DNA from: COE1 sp910588595
GTDB lineage: Bacteria > Bacillota > Clostridia > Lachnospirales > Lachnospiraceae
Direction of reading: 5' to 3'
Assembly (NCBI GenBank): GCA_948957135.1
Contig: CARDBT010000017.1
Coordinates: 1-64,000, forward strand
Length of the DNA: 64,000 bases
The notes under the pieces: generated by a model
What the model was told of the DNA's origin: nothing
The model's input: only the letters and a program-made list of their open reading frames with translations
The model's database searches: none
Part shown: piece after piece, positions 34,624-42,096 of the stretch
How positions within the stretch are numbered: position 1 is the first letter of the stretch
How the letters are laid out: every line of letters starts with the position of its first letter
Program-made: the position numbers and the translations under genes

Positions 34624-34653
34624 AAAGGTGTTGCAAACAAGCAGCACCTTTTC
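34624..34653. terminator. Bidirectional terminator
   Basis: AAAAGGTG-T-TGC and GCA-G-CACCTTTT pair around AAACAA, with A and T tracts on both sides. It serves the MerR-like gene and the converging ferredoxin gene. Confidence 0.8.
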
Positions 34654-34672
34654 CGATATGTTAAGCTGTATA

Positions 34673-34843
34673 TTATGCCTGATCAATAGATCCTGTAGGG
34701 CAAGCGCCTGCACAAGAACCGCAGTCAATACACTTCTCTGCGTCAATCTCAAACTTGCCATCACCCATGCTGATCGCGCCAACCGGGCACTGGGACTCAC
34801 AAGCTCCGCAGGATACACATGCATCTGAAATCTGATATGCCAT
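34673..34843 (-). CDS. 2[4Fe-4S] ferredoxin
   Basis: 56 residues with two Cys-x2-Cys-x2-Cys-x3-Cys-Pro motifs (CVSCGACESQCP and CIDCGSCAGACP), a clostridial-type low-potential electron carrier. It probably serves pyruvate or hydrogen metabolism. ATG 34843 has AGGAGG about 9 bases upstream; the longer frame to 34867 is not needed. It lies 203 bases downstream of pflA on the same strand, with an AT-rich gap of nothing else recognisable, so it likely has its own promoter. Confidence 0.96.
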   Translation of the reverse strand: MAYQISDACVSCGACESQCPVGAISMGDGKFEIDAEKCIDCGSCAGACPTGSIDQA

Positions 34844-35046
34844 AGTACAAATTCCTCCTTTTATCAATAGATTATTATGTTGTAGCAGACTGCATGACGA
34901 ATGCCATGCCGCTGCATATCACAGAATGACAAATATTCAAGTATGTTTGATAAATACTTGTCAATACAGATATTTTAATATAAATTTATTCGAAATACAA
35001 GGCAAAAAGTATAAAATCTTGTAAAGTATTTCATTAAATACATGGT

Positions 35047-35805
35047 TTATTTCACTGGGAGGCCGCGTTTCTCCCGAATGCCGTTCAGGATATGCTGTTT
35101 CAATTCGGGAATCCTGCTCTTGTCCATCTCGGGAACGCCTTCGAGGCGGTATTTCATGCCCAGTTCATCGTACTTTTTCTTTCCCATGGTGTGATATGGG
35201 AGGACATCAAGTGCCTTGAGATTTTTAAGGCCGCCGATAAAGTTCCCTAACCTGCGCAGATCGTCCGGGTCATCCGTGATACCGGGAACAACGACGTGGC
35301 GGATCCAGATCTCGACATTTTTGCGGTCCAGATACTCTGCAAAGGCGAGGATGCCGTCGTTTGGCTGCTGTACCAGATCCTTGTGTTTTTGAGGATCGAT
35401 ATGTTTGATATCAAGCATTACAAGATCTGTGACTTCACAGAGTTTGTCCAATTTGGCCAGCCACTCAGGATTTCCGTCTGAGCGGTATGCGATGCCGGAG
35501 CTGTCCAGACAGGTGTGTATGCCCCGCTCGTGTGCCAGCGTAAACAGTTCTAACAAAAAGTCGATCTGCATCAGCGGTTCTCCGCCGGTCACGGTGATGC
35601 CGCCGCCGTTGTAAAAGGGTTTGTTGCGCTCGTAATTTTCCAGAATTTCTTCCGGCTCCATGAGCGTGCCCGCGTTCATCTCCCATGTATCCGGATTATG
35701 ACAGTACGCACATCTCATAGGACAACCCTGCACGAACACTACATAGCGCACGCCGGGACCGTCAACTGTTCCAAAGGATTCTAAAGAGTGGATTCTTCCT
35801 TGCAT
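35047..35805 (-). CDS. pflA: Pyruvate formate-lyase activating enzyme (radical SAM)
   Basis: 252 residues. Motif GCPMRCAYCHNPDTWE gives the Cys-x3-Cys-x2-Cys [4Fe-4S] site that splits S-adenosylmethionine. GGEPLM and VMLDIKHIDPQKHKDL follow as in other glycyl-radical activases. It abstracts a hydrogen from the glycine of PFL. Here its target glycine is on the separate 81-residue protein at 37151-37396. It is on the same strand but separated from the pfl genes by the BlaI-type gene and a tandem repeat array. Ribosome site AGGAAAGG. Confidence 0.97.
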   Translation of the reverse strand: MQGRIHSLESFGTVDGPGVRYVVFVQGCPMRCAYCHNPDTWEMNAGTLMEPEEILENYERNKPFYNGGGITVTGGEPLMQIDFLLELFTLAHERGIHTCLDSSGIAYRSDGNPEWLAKLDKLCEVTDLVMLDIKHIDPQKHKDLVQQPNDGILAFAEYLDRKNVEIWIRHVVVPGITDDPDDLRRLGNFIGGLKNLKALDVLPYHTMGKKKYDELGMKYRLEGVPEMDKSRIPELKQHILNGIREKRGLPVK

Positions 35806-35960
35806 AGTATCAACCTTTCCTGTATCATAAATTATCTAATATATCTATTATACCCTATTTTGGCGTGGGAGGATATAAAAAAGAAGCAATTTTGGATACT
35901 TTTTTATTTTTCAGTCTCTTTCATTTGCCCGCCACGAAGGCACTTCGATGAGGAGGGGAA

Positions 35961-36293
35961 GATCTTAGATTTCGGATGAACGTCCATCTACCCGGCGTGT
36001 CGGGAATATCGATGGTGAAGGATAGATCATAGATAGGGAATGAGCGCCAATCTATCCAGCGAAATGGAAATATGGATGATGAAGAATAGATCAAAGATAG
36101 GAAATGAACGTCAATCTGCCTGTCGCAATGGAAATATGGATGGTGAAGGATAGTCAAAGATAGGGAATGAACGCCAATCTATCCAGTGCAATGGAAATAT
36201 GGATGATGAAGGAAAGATCAAAGATAGGGAATGAACGCCAATCTGCCCATCACAATGGAAATATCGATTAGAATGGATAGATCTAGGATTTTG
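35961..36293. repeat. Tandem array of five 64-bp units
   Basis: Units start at 35961, 36025, 36089, 36153 (63 bp, one base lost) and 36216, with the beginning of a sixth at 36280. Common blocks are GATCAAAGATAGGGAATGAA, CGCCAATCTATCC and AATGGAAATATGGATGATGA. The first unit is the most diverged and the fourth and fifth are close. The period is not a multiple of 3 and all frames are broken, so it is not coding. In some units GGATAGAT can pair with ATCTATCC across the unit border. There are no unique spacers, so it is not a CRISPR. Confidence 0.9.
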
Positions 36294-36454
36294 CATCAGT
36301 CAAGGAAAATATGCCCAGAAGGGGTGATAGATTCATCTGCAGAGTTGATGTATTTACGGTTATCGTGGACAGTGGTAGACAAAAAAAGAAGTGTTGAAAA
36401 AGCAAGAAAACTGGTGAATAACTGACAAACAATGCAAAAACATGCAAAAAATGC

Positions 36455-36483
36455 TTTACAGTTGTGCAAAAAGCAAGTAGAAT
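36455..36483 (+). promoter_or_regulatory. Promoter and possible BlaI-type operator
   Basis: TTTACA and TAGAAT are 17 bases apart. The -35 overlaps TACAGTTGTG, one base off the TACAnnTGTA core bound by BlaI/CopY repressors, suggesting autoregulation of the gene at 36551. Confidence 0.5.
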
Positions 36484-36550
36484 AGAAGTGATAAGGTTAT
36501 ATATGGTAGGGATTTTTCGTACCAGTTTTCAATTTATGGAGGAAGTCATT

Positions 36551-36937
36551 ATGGAGAATAATGTCAAATGTGAGATGTCACAATCAGAGAGCCTGATCAT
36601 GGATTATCTATGGAGCAATGATGGTGGAAAAGGCTTTAGTGAGATCATGGAATATCTGAATGAGGAATTGCATAAAAATTGGAAAAAGCAGACTATCAAT
36701 ACATTTATCAGACATTTGATCGACAAGGGATTGATATCAGCGGATGCCAGCCAGAAGAGCAGGCGTTATTCTGCAGCGTTGACACCGGCACAGTATGCGC
36801 GCGGGAAAGCCAATAAGATCCTGGCTGATTATTATGATGGGTCCATCGAAGTATTTTTATCAGCGCTCACGGGAGGAAAGCAGCTTAGCCAGAAAGCAGC
36901 GGACGAGCTGAGAGAACTGGTGGACAGCGGTCTTTAA
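36551..36937 (+). CDS. BlaI/MecI/CopY family transcriptional repressor, orphan
   Basis: 128 residues. The winged helix SQSESLIMDYLWSNDGGKGF and KKQTINTFIRHLIDKGLISA match BlaI, followed by RRYSAALTPAQYARGKANKI and a dimerisation helix. In antibiotic-sensing pairs a BlaR1/MecR1 membrane protease is next door, but none is present here, so it may respond by another route. It lies between pflA and the pfl genes, in the opposite direction. GGAGG is 8 bases before ATG 36551; the frame extends to 36464 across the promoter and is not used. Confidence 0.88.
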   Translation: MENNVKCEMSQSESLIMDYLWSNDGGKGFSEIMEYLNEELHKNWKKQTINTFIRHLIDKGLISADASQKSRRYSAALTPAQYARGKANKILADYYDGSIEVFLSALTGGKQLSQKAADELRELVDSGL

Positions 36938-37000
36938 TACAGCGGTTCTCTCGCTGTTCTTTTATCATATCAGTGGAAACTTCCCTCTGCATTGGTATCA

Positions 37001-37104
37001 CAATCGAGTAGGGGAATGATCTTCTCCCCTGCTCGCGCGCCGGGCACCCGTCAGCGAACCGATTTATCGGTTTGATGACATTCTTCCTCTGGGTGCCCGT
37101 GTGC
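37001..37104. repeat. Hairpin repeat family 4, copy 2
   Basis: CAATCGAGTAGGGGAATGAT and CTTCTCCCCTGCTCGCGCGC match the hairpin core of the repeat at 28163-28196 in inverted order, with a restored 11-bp stem (CGAGTAGGGGA/TCCCCTGCTCG). A second hairpin GGGCACCC/GGGTGCCC (37042-37098) contains an inner CGAACCGAT/ATCGGTTTG pair. It lies between the BlaI-type gene and the terminator of the pfl operon. Confidence 0.65.
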
Positions 37105-37106
37105 AT

Positions 37107-37136
37107 AAAAAGCCCTGAGAGAACTCTCAGGGCTTT
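37107..37136 (-). terminator. Terminator of the pfl gene group
   Basis: AGCCCTGAGAG/CTCTCAGGGCT with a 2-base centre is followed on the minus strand by TTTTTATG. It lies 14 bases after the stop of the 81-residue glycyl-radical gene. Confidence 0.85.
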
Positions 37137-37150
37137 AATCGTGCATATTG

Positions 37151-37396
37151 TTAAATAGCCTCGTGGAATGTACGAGAGATAACATCTGCCTGCTGCTCCG
37201 GCGTCAACTTGATGAAGTTAACAGCGTATCCGGATACACGGATCGTGAGCTGAGGATAGTTCTCAGGATGCTTCTGTGCGTCTAACAGAGTGTCTCTGTT
37301 GAGAACGTTTACGTTAAGATGGTGTCCACCCTTTGTAGCATAACCATCTAATAAGGAAACTAAGTTATCAACCTGTGCTGCATTATCAACTGCCAT
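37151..37396 (-). CDS. grcA: Separate glycyl-radical domain of pyruvate formate-lyase (GrcA-like, 81 aa)
   Basis: The protein corresponds to the last 80 residues of a normal PFL: NLVSLLDGYATKGGHHLNVN, LDAQKHPENYPQL and the radical motif RVSGYAV with Gly56, ending in TFHEAI. PflA would place the radical on Gly56. YfiD/GrcA in E. coli has the same domain as a spare part for a damaged full PFL, but here the large PFL gene ends exactly before this domain (679 + 81 = 760 residues, the length of E. coli PflB), so this protein is probably an essential subunit. GGAGG lies 8-9 bases before ATG 37396. Confidence 0.93.
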   Translation of the reverse strand: MAVDNAAQVDNLVSLLDGYATKGGHHLNVNVLNRDTLLDAQKHPENYPQLTIRVSGYAVNFIKLTPEQQADVISRTFHEAI

Positions 37397-37431
37397 AGTT
37401 ATATACCTCCTAATATTATTATCTATATATT

Positions 37432-37635
37432 TTACTCGTTGTCCAATCCCTCGTGGAGTGTCGGAACGCTGCACGCCATCGGATTGGTGGAACAGTCTGT
37501 ACATCCAAGTGTCTGAACTTCTTTTGTGGAAGCGTCCTCGCTGACATCTACATTGAAATGTCCCACAGCCTTCTCGCTGGAAAATCCGGCATCAAGCTGA
37601 GCTACAAGATCGTCAATCATTGATTTCTCATCCAT
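37432..37635 (-). CDS. Small acidic Cys-containing protein between the two PFL parts (67 aa)
   Basis: Not recognised. It starts MDEKSMIDDLVAQLDAGF, helical and acidic, continues with SSEKAVGHFNVDVSEDAS and ends with TLGCTDCSTNPMACSVPTL and a short tail. Three Cys in C-x2-C-x6-C spacing could bind metal or act in redox chemistry. GAGGAA lies about 10 bases before ATG 37635. It is in the same direction as both PFL parts, 35 bases before the glycyl-radical gene, so an assembly or stabilising role in a split PFL is a reasonable guess but not proved. The start of the frame is clear of the N gap. Confidence 0.75.
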   Translation of the reverse strand: MDEKSMIDDLVAQLDAGFSSEKAVGHFNVDVSEDASTKEVQTLGCTDCSTNPMACSVPTLHEGLDNE

Positions 37636-37718
37636 CGGTTACACCTATTCCTCTCTTTATATGACAGCTGCAGTGTACCCGCAGCTGTCATTTTCAGTAA
37701 TAAAAACTAAATTGTATA

Positions 37719-37944
37719 TTAGTTGTTCAGGTCGAGCTCGATATCGCCAGAGAAGACCGAGGGCTTNNNNNNNNNNNNNNNNNNNNNNNNNNNNNNNNNN
37801 NNNNNNNNNNNNNNNNNNNNNNNNNNNNNNNNNNNNNNNNNNNNNNNNNNNNNNNNNNNNNNNNNNATCAGGCGCATAGAATTAATTGTTCAGATCAAGC
37901 TCGATATCGCCGGAGAAGACCGAGGGCTTATCAGGCGCATAGAA
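37719..37944 (-). repeat. 63-bp tandem copies of the pfl gene tail around the assembly gap
   Basis: The last codons of the large PFL gene (VFSGDIELDLNN-stop) recur downstream on the minus strand as 63-base units reading FYAPDKPSVFSGDIELDLNN-stop: one full unit at 37882-37944 and a diverged one (37719-37766) on the other side of 100 Ns (37767-37866). The number of units in the cell is unknown because the gap lies in the array. Each ends in a stop, so they are not translated from the PFL start. Confidence 0.85.
37767..37866. other. Assembly gap (100 N)
   Basis: A run of 100 Ns, the conventional size for an unknown gap. It is flanked by the same 63-bp repeat on both sides, so the break was probably caused by repeat collapse and its true length is unknown. 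Confidence 0.95.
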
Positions 37945-39984
37945 TTAATTGTTCAGATCAAGCTCGATATCGCCGGAGAAGACCTTCGCTTCCTTACCAA
38001 GAGCATTCGGAATGATCGTAAAGGTATTGGAGATACCGTCCTGCGCATCCTTAAAAGGAAGCTTTGATACAGAAGACAGGGAAGCGACTGCACCGTGTGT
38101 GTCACGTCCGTGCATCGGGTTAGCACCAGGAGCGAACGGCTGTCCCTTCTTACGTCCATCAGGTGTGTTACCTGTAGCCTTACCGTATGTTACGTTGGAT
38201 GTGATCGTAAGGATAGAGGTTGTAGGGATACCATTTCTGTAAGTATGATGTCTTCTGATCGCTGTCATGAACTTGTGAACGATATCCTGTGCGATCAGGT
38301 CAACGCGGTCGTCGTCGTTACCATACTTAGGGAACTCGCCTGTCGTCTCGAAGTCAACGATGATGCCGTCCTCGTCGCGGATTGCCTTCACCTGTGCGTA
38401 CTTGATCGCTGATAAGGAGTCGGCAACGATCGAGAGACCAGCAACACCAGTCGCGAAATATCTCTTGACATCTCTGTCATGAAGAGCCATCTCTGCTCTC
38501 TCATAGCAGTACTTGTCATGCATGTAGTGGATGATGTTGAGTGTATTGACATACACGTCTGCCTGCCACTCCATCATATCCATGAATTTGCTGTACACAT
38601 CGTCATAGTCAAGCACATCGCCTGTGACAGGGCGGTACTTCGGACCAACCTGCTTCTTTGTAACCTCATCCACACCGCCGTTCAGCGCGTAGAGCAGGCA
38701 CTTTGCAAGGTTTGCACGAGCGCCGAAGAACTGCATTTCCTTGCCGATGACCATGGAAGATACGCAGCATGCGATACCATAGTCATCACCGTGTGTCACT
38801 CTCATCAGGTCGTCGTTCTCATACTGGATCGAAGAAGTCTGGATCGACATCTTAGCGCAGTATCTCTTCCAGTTCTCAGGAAGTCTTGTGGACCAGAGTA
38901 CTGTCAGGTTCGGCTCAGGGCTTGGTCCGAGGTTTGTCAGTGTGTTCAGGTAGCGGAAGGACATCTTTGTCACCATAGGACGTCCGTCAACGCCGACACC
39001 GCCGAGGGACTCTGTTACCCATACAGGATCGCCTGCAAAGATCTGGTTGTACTCCGGTGTACGTGCAAATTTGATCAGACGCAGCTTCATGATGAAGTGG
39101 TCAACGAACTCCTGGATCTGCTCCTCTGTGAATGTTCCGTTCTTCAAGTCTCTCTGTGCGTAGCAGTCAAGGAATGTAGATGTACGTCCAAGGGACATAG
39201 CAGCACCGTTCTGCTCCTTAACTGAGCACAAGTAACCGAAATAAGTAGCCTGGATCGCTTCCTGTACGTTTGTGGACGGCTTAGAGATATCGCAGCCGTA
39301 AGAAGCAGCCATTTCCTTCATCAATTTCAGGGCAACGATCTGCTCTGAGAGCTCCTCGCGCAGACGGATCACATCGTCTGTCATGACACGTCCTGTGGAA
39401 TCCTTCTGAGCCAGCTTATCCTCGATCAGTCTGTCGATACCGTAGAGCGCTACTCTTCTGTAGTCGCCGATGATACGTCCGCGTCCGTAAGCATCGGGAA
39501 GACCTGTGATGATGTGAGAGGAGCGGCATGCCCTCATCTCCTGGTTGTATGCGTCGAAGCAGCCTGCGTTGTGTGTTTTTCTGTGCGTAGAGAAGAACTC
39601 ACTAACCTCGGGATCTACTTCGTAGCCGTTGTCTGAGCAGGCTTTCTCTGCCATTCTGATACCGCCGTACGGCTGTAAAGAACGCTTGAAAGGCTTATCT
39701 GTCTGGAAACCAACGATTGTCTCCTTGCTCTTGTCGAGGTATCCCGGACCATGAGAAGTGATTGTGGAGATAACCTTTGTGTCCATGTCAAGAACACCGC
39801 CGGCTTCTCTTTCCTTCTTCTGAAGGTCAAGAACCATGTCCCATAAATCTTTTGTGTTCTGTGTAGGTCCTGCAAGGAAAGCCTCATCACCTTCATACGG
39901 TGTATAGTTCTTCTGGATGAAGTCACGCACGTTAATTTCGCTTTCCCACTTGCCACCTACAAAATCTGTCCATTCTGGTCTCAT
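37945..39984 (-). CDS. pflB: Pyruvate formate-lyase, large part lacking the glycyl-radical domain
   Basis: Converts pyruvate + CoA to acetyl-CoA + formate. 679 residues with the adjacent catalytic Cys406-Cys407 in DYGIACCVSSM, the pyruvate-site region (FARTPEYNQIFAGDP, VTESLGGVGVDGRPMVTKMS) and the late motif ATGNTPDGRKKGQPFAPGAN. The protein stops after NTFTIIPNALGKEAKVF and twelve more residues; the RVSGYAV glycine domain is missing and is encoded 550 bases downstream. ATG 39984 has GGAGG about 9 bases upstream. A strong promoter is at 40103-40132. A gap and tail duplications follow the stop, so an assembly error must be excluded, but the downstream domain has its own start and ribosome site. 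Confidence 0.93.
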   Translation of the reverse strand: MRPEWTDFVGGKWESEINVRDFIQKNYTPYEGDEAFLAGPTQNTKDLWDMVLDLQKKEREAGGVLDMDTKVISTITSHGPGYLDKSKETIVGFQTDKPFKRSLQPYGGIRMAEKACSDNGYEVDPEVSEFFSTHRKTHNAGCFDAYNQEMRACRSSHIITGLPDAYGRGRIIGDYRRVALYGIDRLIEDKLAQKDSTGRVMTDDVIRLREELSEQIVALKLMKEMAASYGCDISKPSTNVQEAIQATYFGYLCSVKEQNGAAMSLGRTSTFLDCYAQRDLKNGTFTEEQIQEFVDHFIMKLRLIKFARTPEYNQIFAGDPVWVTESLGGVGVDGRPMVTKMSFRYLNTLTNLGPSPEPNLTVLWSTRLPENWKRYCAKMSIQTSSIQYENDDLMRVTHGDDYGIACCVSSMVIGKEMQFFGARANLAKCLLYALNGGVDEVTKKQVGPKYRPVTGDVLDYDDVYSKFMDMMEWQADVYVNTLNIIHYMHDKYCYERAEMALHDRDVKRYFATGVAGLSIVADSLSAIKYAQVKAIRDEDGIIVDFETTGEFPKYGNDDDRVDLIAQDIVHKFMTAIRRHHTYRNGIPTTSILTITSNVTYGKATGNTPDGRKKGQPFAPGANPMHGRDTHGAVASLSSVSKLPFKDAQDGISNTFTIIPNALGKEAKVFSGDIELDLNN

Positions 39985-40102
39985 TTTGCAAAGCCTCCTA
40001 AATATAATTTTAATTTTTATGCGGTATGGCACCGCTGGTTACTGAAGTTTAGAATGTTGATTGTTACGAAAATGTGAAGTCCTGTCTAACATTCATAATT
40101 GT

Positions 40103-40132
40103 ATTATATCCTTAATATTGTATACACGTCAA
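40103..40132 (-). promoter_or_regulatory. Promoter of the pfl genes
   Basis: On the minus strand TTGACG and TATAAT are separated by 18 bases, about 120 bases before the PFL start. The spacer carries the short palindrome TGTATACA. The leader (39985-40102) shows no obvious riboswitch. Confidence 0.7.
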
Positions 40133-40263
40133 CACTATTCTTTGTACTTTTTTGTGTACAGGGGAGTTAAAATTATTAAAAAATTGTGAATTATAACGGA
40201 GGGGGCGATTTTGTGTCTGCCAGTCTATTGCCAGATTTTCATAATGAAGTGTTTGGCGATCTA

Positions 40264-41343
40264 TCAGCGACAATGCATCTGATCACGATCCATCAGCCGC
40301 TGGATATCATACAGGACGTTCATCCGGTTTCCGCCAGCCTCCGAATGGTATTTGCGCAGGATTCTTTTTACTGCCATATCTGCATTTTGCTTATTTGTGT
40401 CCATCAGCAGTGCCAGCAGCTGTGTGGAGCTGTATTTCGTCGTCACGTCGCCTTTCCTCAGAGAGAATACGACAGCATGCTGTAAGTGTTCAAGCTGCTG
40501 CTGGATCACCACCGTATCCGCATCTATATACTCCTCCAGGGTGAAAAGAACACATTGCACCTCGCGATGGTCGCGGATCAGATTCCGCTCCATAAATCGG
40601 TAGATCTTCTCAAAATGATCGTACTCGACTTCGAATGATCCTTCCATTTTCTGATCTTTCAATTTTTCTGTGATCTCCTCGAGTGAGCAGCGCGCTCTGC
40701 TATGGTTGAAGTCACTGTTTCCGGATCTGTTCACATCGGCAAAGAAGCGATATCCGTTCTTACCCTCATTTTTCACGCTATATAATGCCTTATCTGCATT
40801 TTCGTACAGCGCCTCGTAGGTCACACCGTCATGCGGTGCACTGGCGATGCCAATAGATACAGTCACCCGCATCAGCCTGCCCGGTGTGACCAGACTGCGT
40901 TCGATGTGTCGGATAAAACGCCGTGCCTTTGCGATCACTTCGTACTTGTCACAATAGCCTGGAGAAAAAACAACAAATTCGTCGCCGCCAAGCCTTGCGA
41001 TAATATCATTTGGATCCACGGATTCCTTGAGTGCTTTTGCAAATTTTATGAGAACGCAGTCTCCTTCCACATGTCCATAGTTATCGTTGACACTCTTAAA
41101 ATTATCGAGGTCCATGATGAAAAAGGTTCCTTCGCAATGCGCGAACAGACTGGAGTTGACCAACTCGGGGATTCCCTGGCGGTTCCGAAGTCCTGTAAGC
41201 GGATCGCGCTTTGCCATGGCGATCATTTCCCGCTGTCTTTCGACAGTCTTTGCCATTTCCCGCAGCTGTTGTTCCAGCTGCTGTTTCATTTTTTCAAGTT
41301 CCACTAGTCTTTGATCTTCACTGATCGTTTCTTCTGCCTGCAT
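40264..41343 (-). CDS. GGDEF diguanylate cyclase
   Basis: 359 residues, soluble. A short coiled coil (LEKMKQQLEQQLREMAKTVE) leads into the GGDEF domain: RDPLTGLRNRQGI, FFIMDLDNFKSVNDNYGH and RLGGDEFVVFSPG, so the active site is intact and c-di-GMP synthesis is likely. An RxxD inhibitory site was not clearly seen. About 130 C-terminal residues have no recognised family. ATG 41343 is chosen because GAGGG lies 6 bases upstream; ATG 41349 touches that site. No c-di-GMP receptor gene is adjacent. Confidence 0.9.
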   Translation of the reverse strand: MQAEETISEDQRLVELEKMKQQLEQQLREMAKTVERQREMIAMAKRDPLTGLRNRQGIPELVNSSLFAHCEGTFFIMDLDNFKSVNDNYGHVEGDCVLIKFAKALKESVDPNDIIARLGGDEFVVFSPGYCDKYEVIAKARRFIRHIERSLVTPGRLMRVTVSIGIASAPHDGVTYEALYENADKALYSVKNEGKNGYRFFADVNRSGNSDFNHSRARCSLEEITEKLKDQKMEGSFEVEYDHFEKIYRFMERNLIRDHREVQCVLFTLEEYIDADTVVIQQQLEHLQHAVVFSLRKGDVTTKYSSTQLLALLMDTNKQNADMAVKRILRKYHSEAGGNRMNVLYDIQRLMDRDQMHCR

Positions 41344-41519
41344 ATTCATCCCTCTACTGACTTTTAACGATAGTTCATTATTCCGTGTTGAACCGGATTT
41401 TCAAATAAGTATTTAGTACAACTATACCGTAAATACAGGCTAAATTCTACAAAAATTAACGATACTCTTCATTGCATACTTTTACAAATTGAGCGAAACT
41501 TAATTTTATCAGCGTTGAC

Positions 41520-41996
41520 TCACGTTGAGCCGTCAGTGTTCTGCCGGCATGCCTTCATTTCCATGCGCAGATAGACCATGTCGGTCAACTGTCTGCCGCA
41601 CTCAAATATAGGGTGGTCATAATTGTCTAAAAAAAAGTTTTTGACGCAGTGTGACCGCTTAAAACCACATTTTTCATAAAAAGGTATCGTCAGAGGGCTG
41701 TCTCCTGTACCGACCTGCAGGATTTCAAAAGCTTCCCCGTACTGCCTTGTTACAAAGCAGACCAGTGCTCTGGCGTACCCTCTGCCCTGGTATTCCGGGG
41801 CAGTTGCGATGTTTTTGATCTCGAGGATCCCATCGCCCTCGTCGGTGACGACACAGACCGCCCTGACGCCGTTGTCGTCCAAGGCGTACATCGTGCCGCG
41901 CTCCAAATAACGGTCGATCATGCTCTCCTGTTCGTCCGCGAGCAGGAGCAGGTCGAGATATTGCTTTTTGTTCTCAGGAACTTCGATGATGTTCAA
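41520..41996 (-). CDS. GNAT family N-acetyltransferase
   Basis: 158 residues. Core motif ILEIKNIATAPEYQGRGYAR with Q-G-R-G-Y binds acetyl-CoA; a later FYEKCGFKRSHCVKNFF is the usual closing part. TTG 41996 is used because AGGAGG lies 6 bases upstream; an ATG further up (42029) has none. The C-terminal half is rich in Cys. Substrate unknown. Confidence 0.85.
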   Translation of the reverse strand: MNIIEVPENKKQYLDLLLLADEQESMIDRYLERGTMYALDDNGVRAVCVVTDEGDGILEIKNIATAPEYQGRGYARALVCFVTRQYGEAFEILQVGTGDSPLTIPFYEKCGFKRSHCVKNFFLDNYDHPIFECGRQLTDMVYLRMEMKACRQNTDGST

Positions 41997-42059
41997 GATT
42001 TTCCTCCTTTGTTGCAGCGAACATGGCAAGAATTTGCACCGCTGTTTGTGAAGTTAAAC

Positions 42060-42084
42060 GGGGGACTATTCTGTACAGTCCCCC
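42060..42084. terminator. Hairpin between GNAT gene and nuclease fragment
   Basis: GGGGGACT pairs with AGTCCCCC around ATTCTGTAC, in a 100-base gap. The minus-strand side runs into CGTTT only, so terminator strength is uncertain. Confidence 0.45.
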
Positions 42085-42096
42085 ATTCATGATACT

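Larger units (their letters stand above)
35806..36550. other. Long intergenic region with tandem repeats
   Basis: A region of 745 bases without a convincing gene. It holds the pflA leader on the left, five tandem 64-bp units (35961-36279) in the middle and the promoter/operator of the BlaI-type gene on the right. Short direct repeats of ATGCAAAAA occur just before the promoter (36432-36451). Confidence 0.7.

Noticed and set aside
35961..36293. Regular repeats that could suggest a CRISPR array
   Set aside because: The 64-bp units follow each other directly and are similar over their whole length; there are no unique spacers and no cas genes in the window.
38479..39225. 248-codon frame opposite pyruvate formate-lyase
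   Set aside because: The opposite strand has continuous PFL homology, including the catalytic Cys pair; the antisense frame is Cys/His/Val-rich nonsense.
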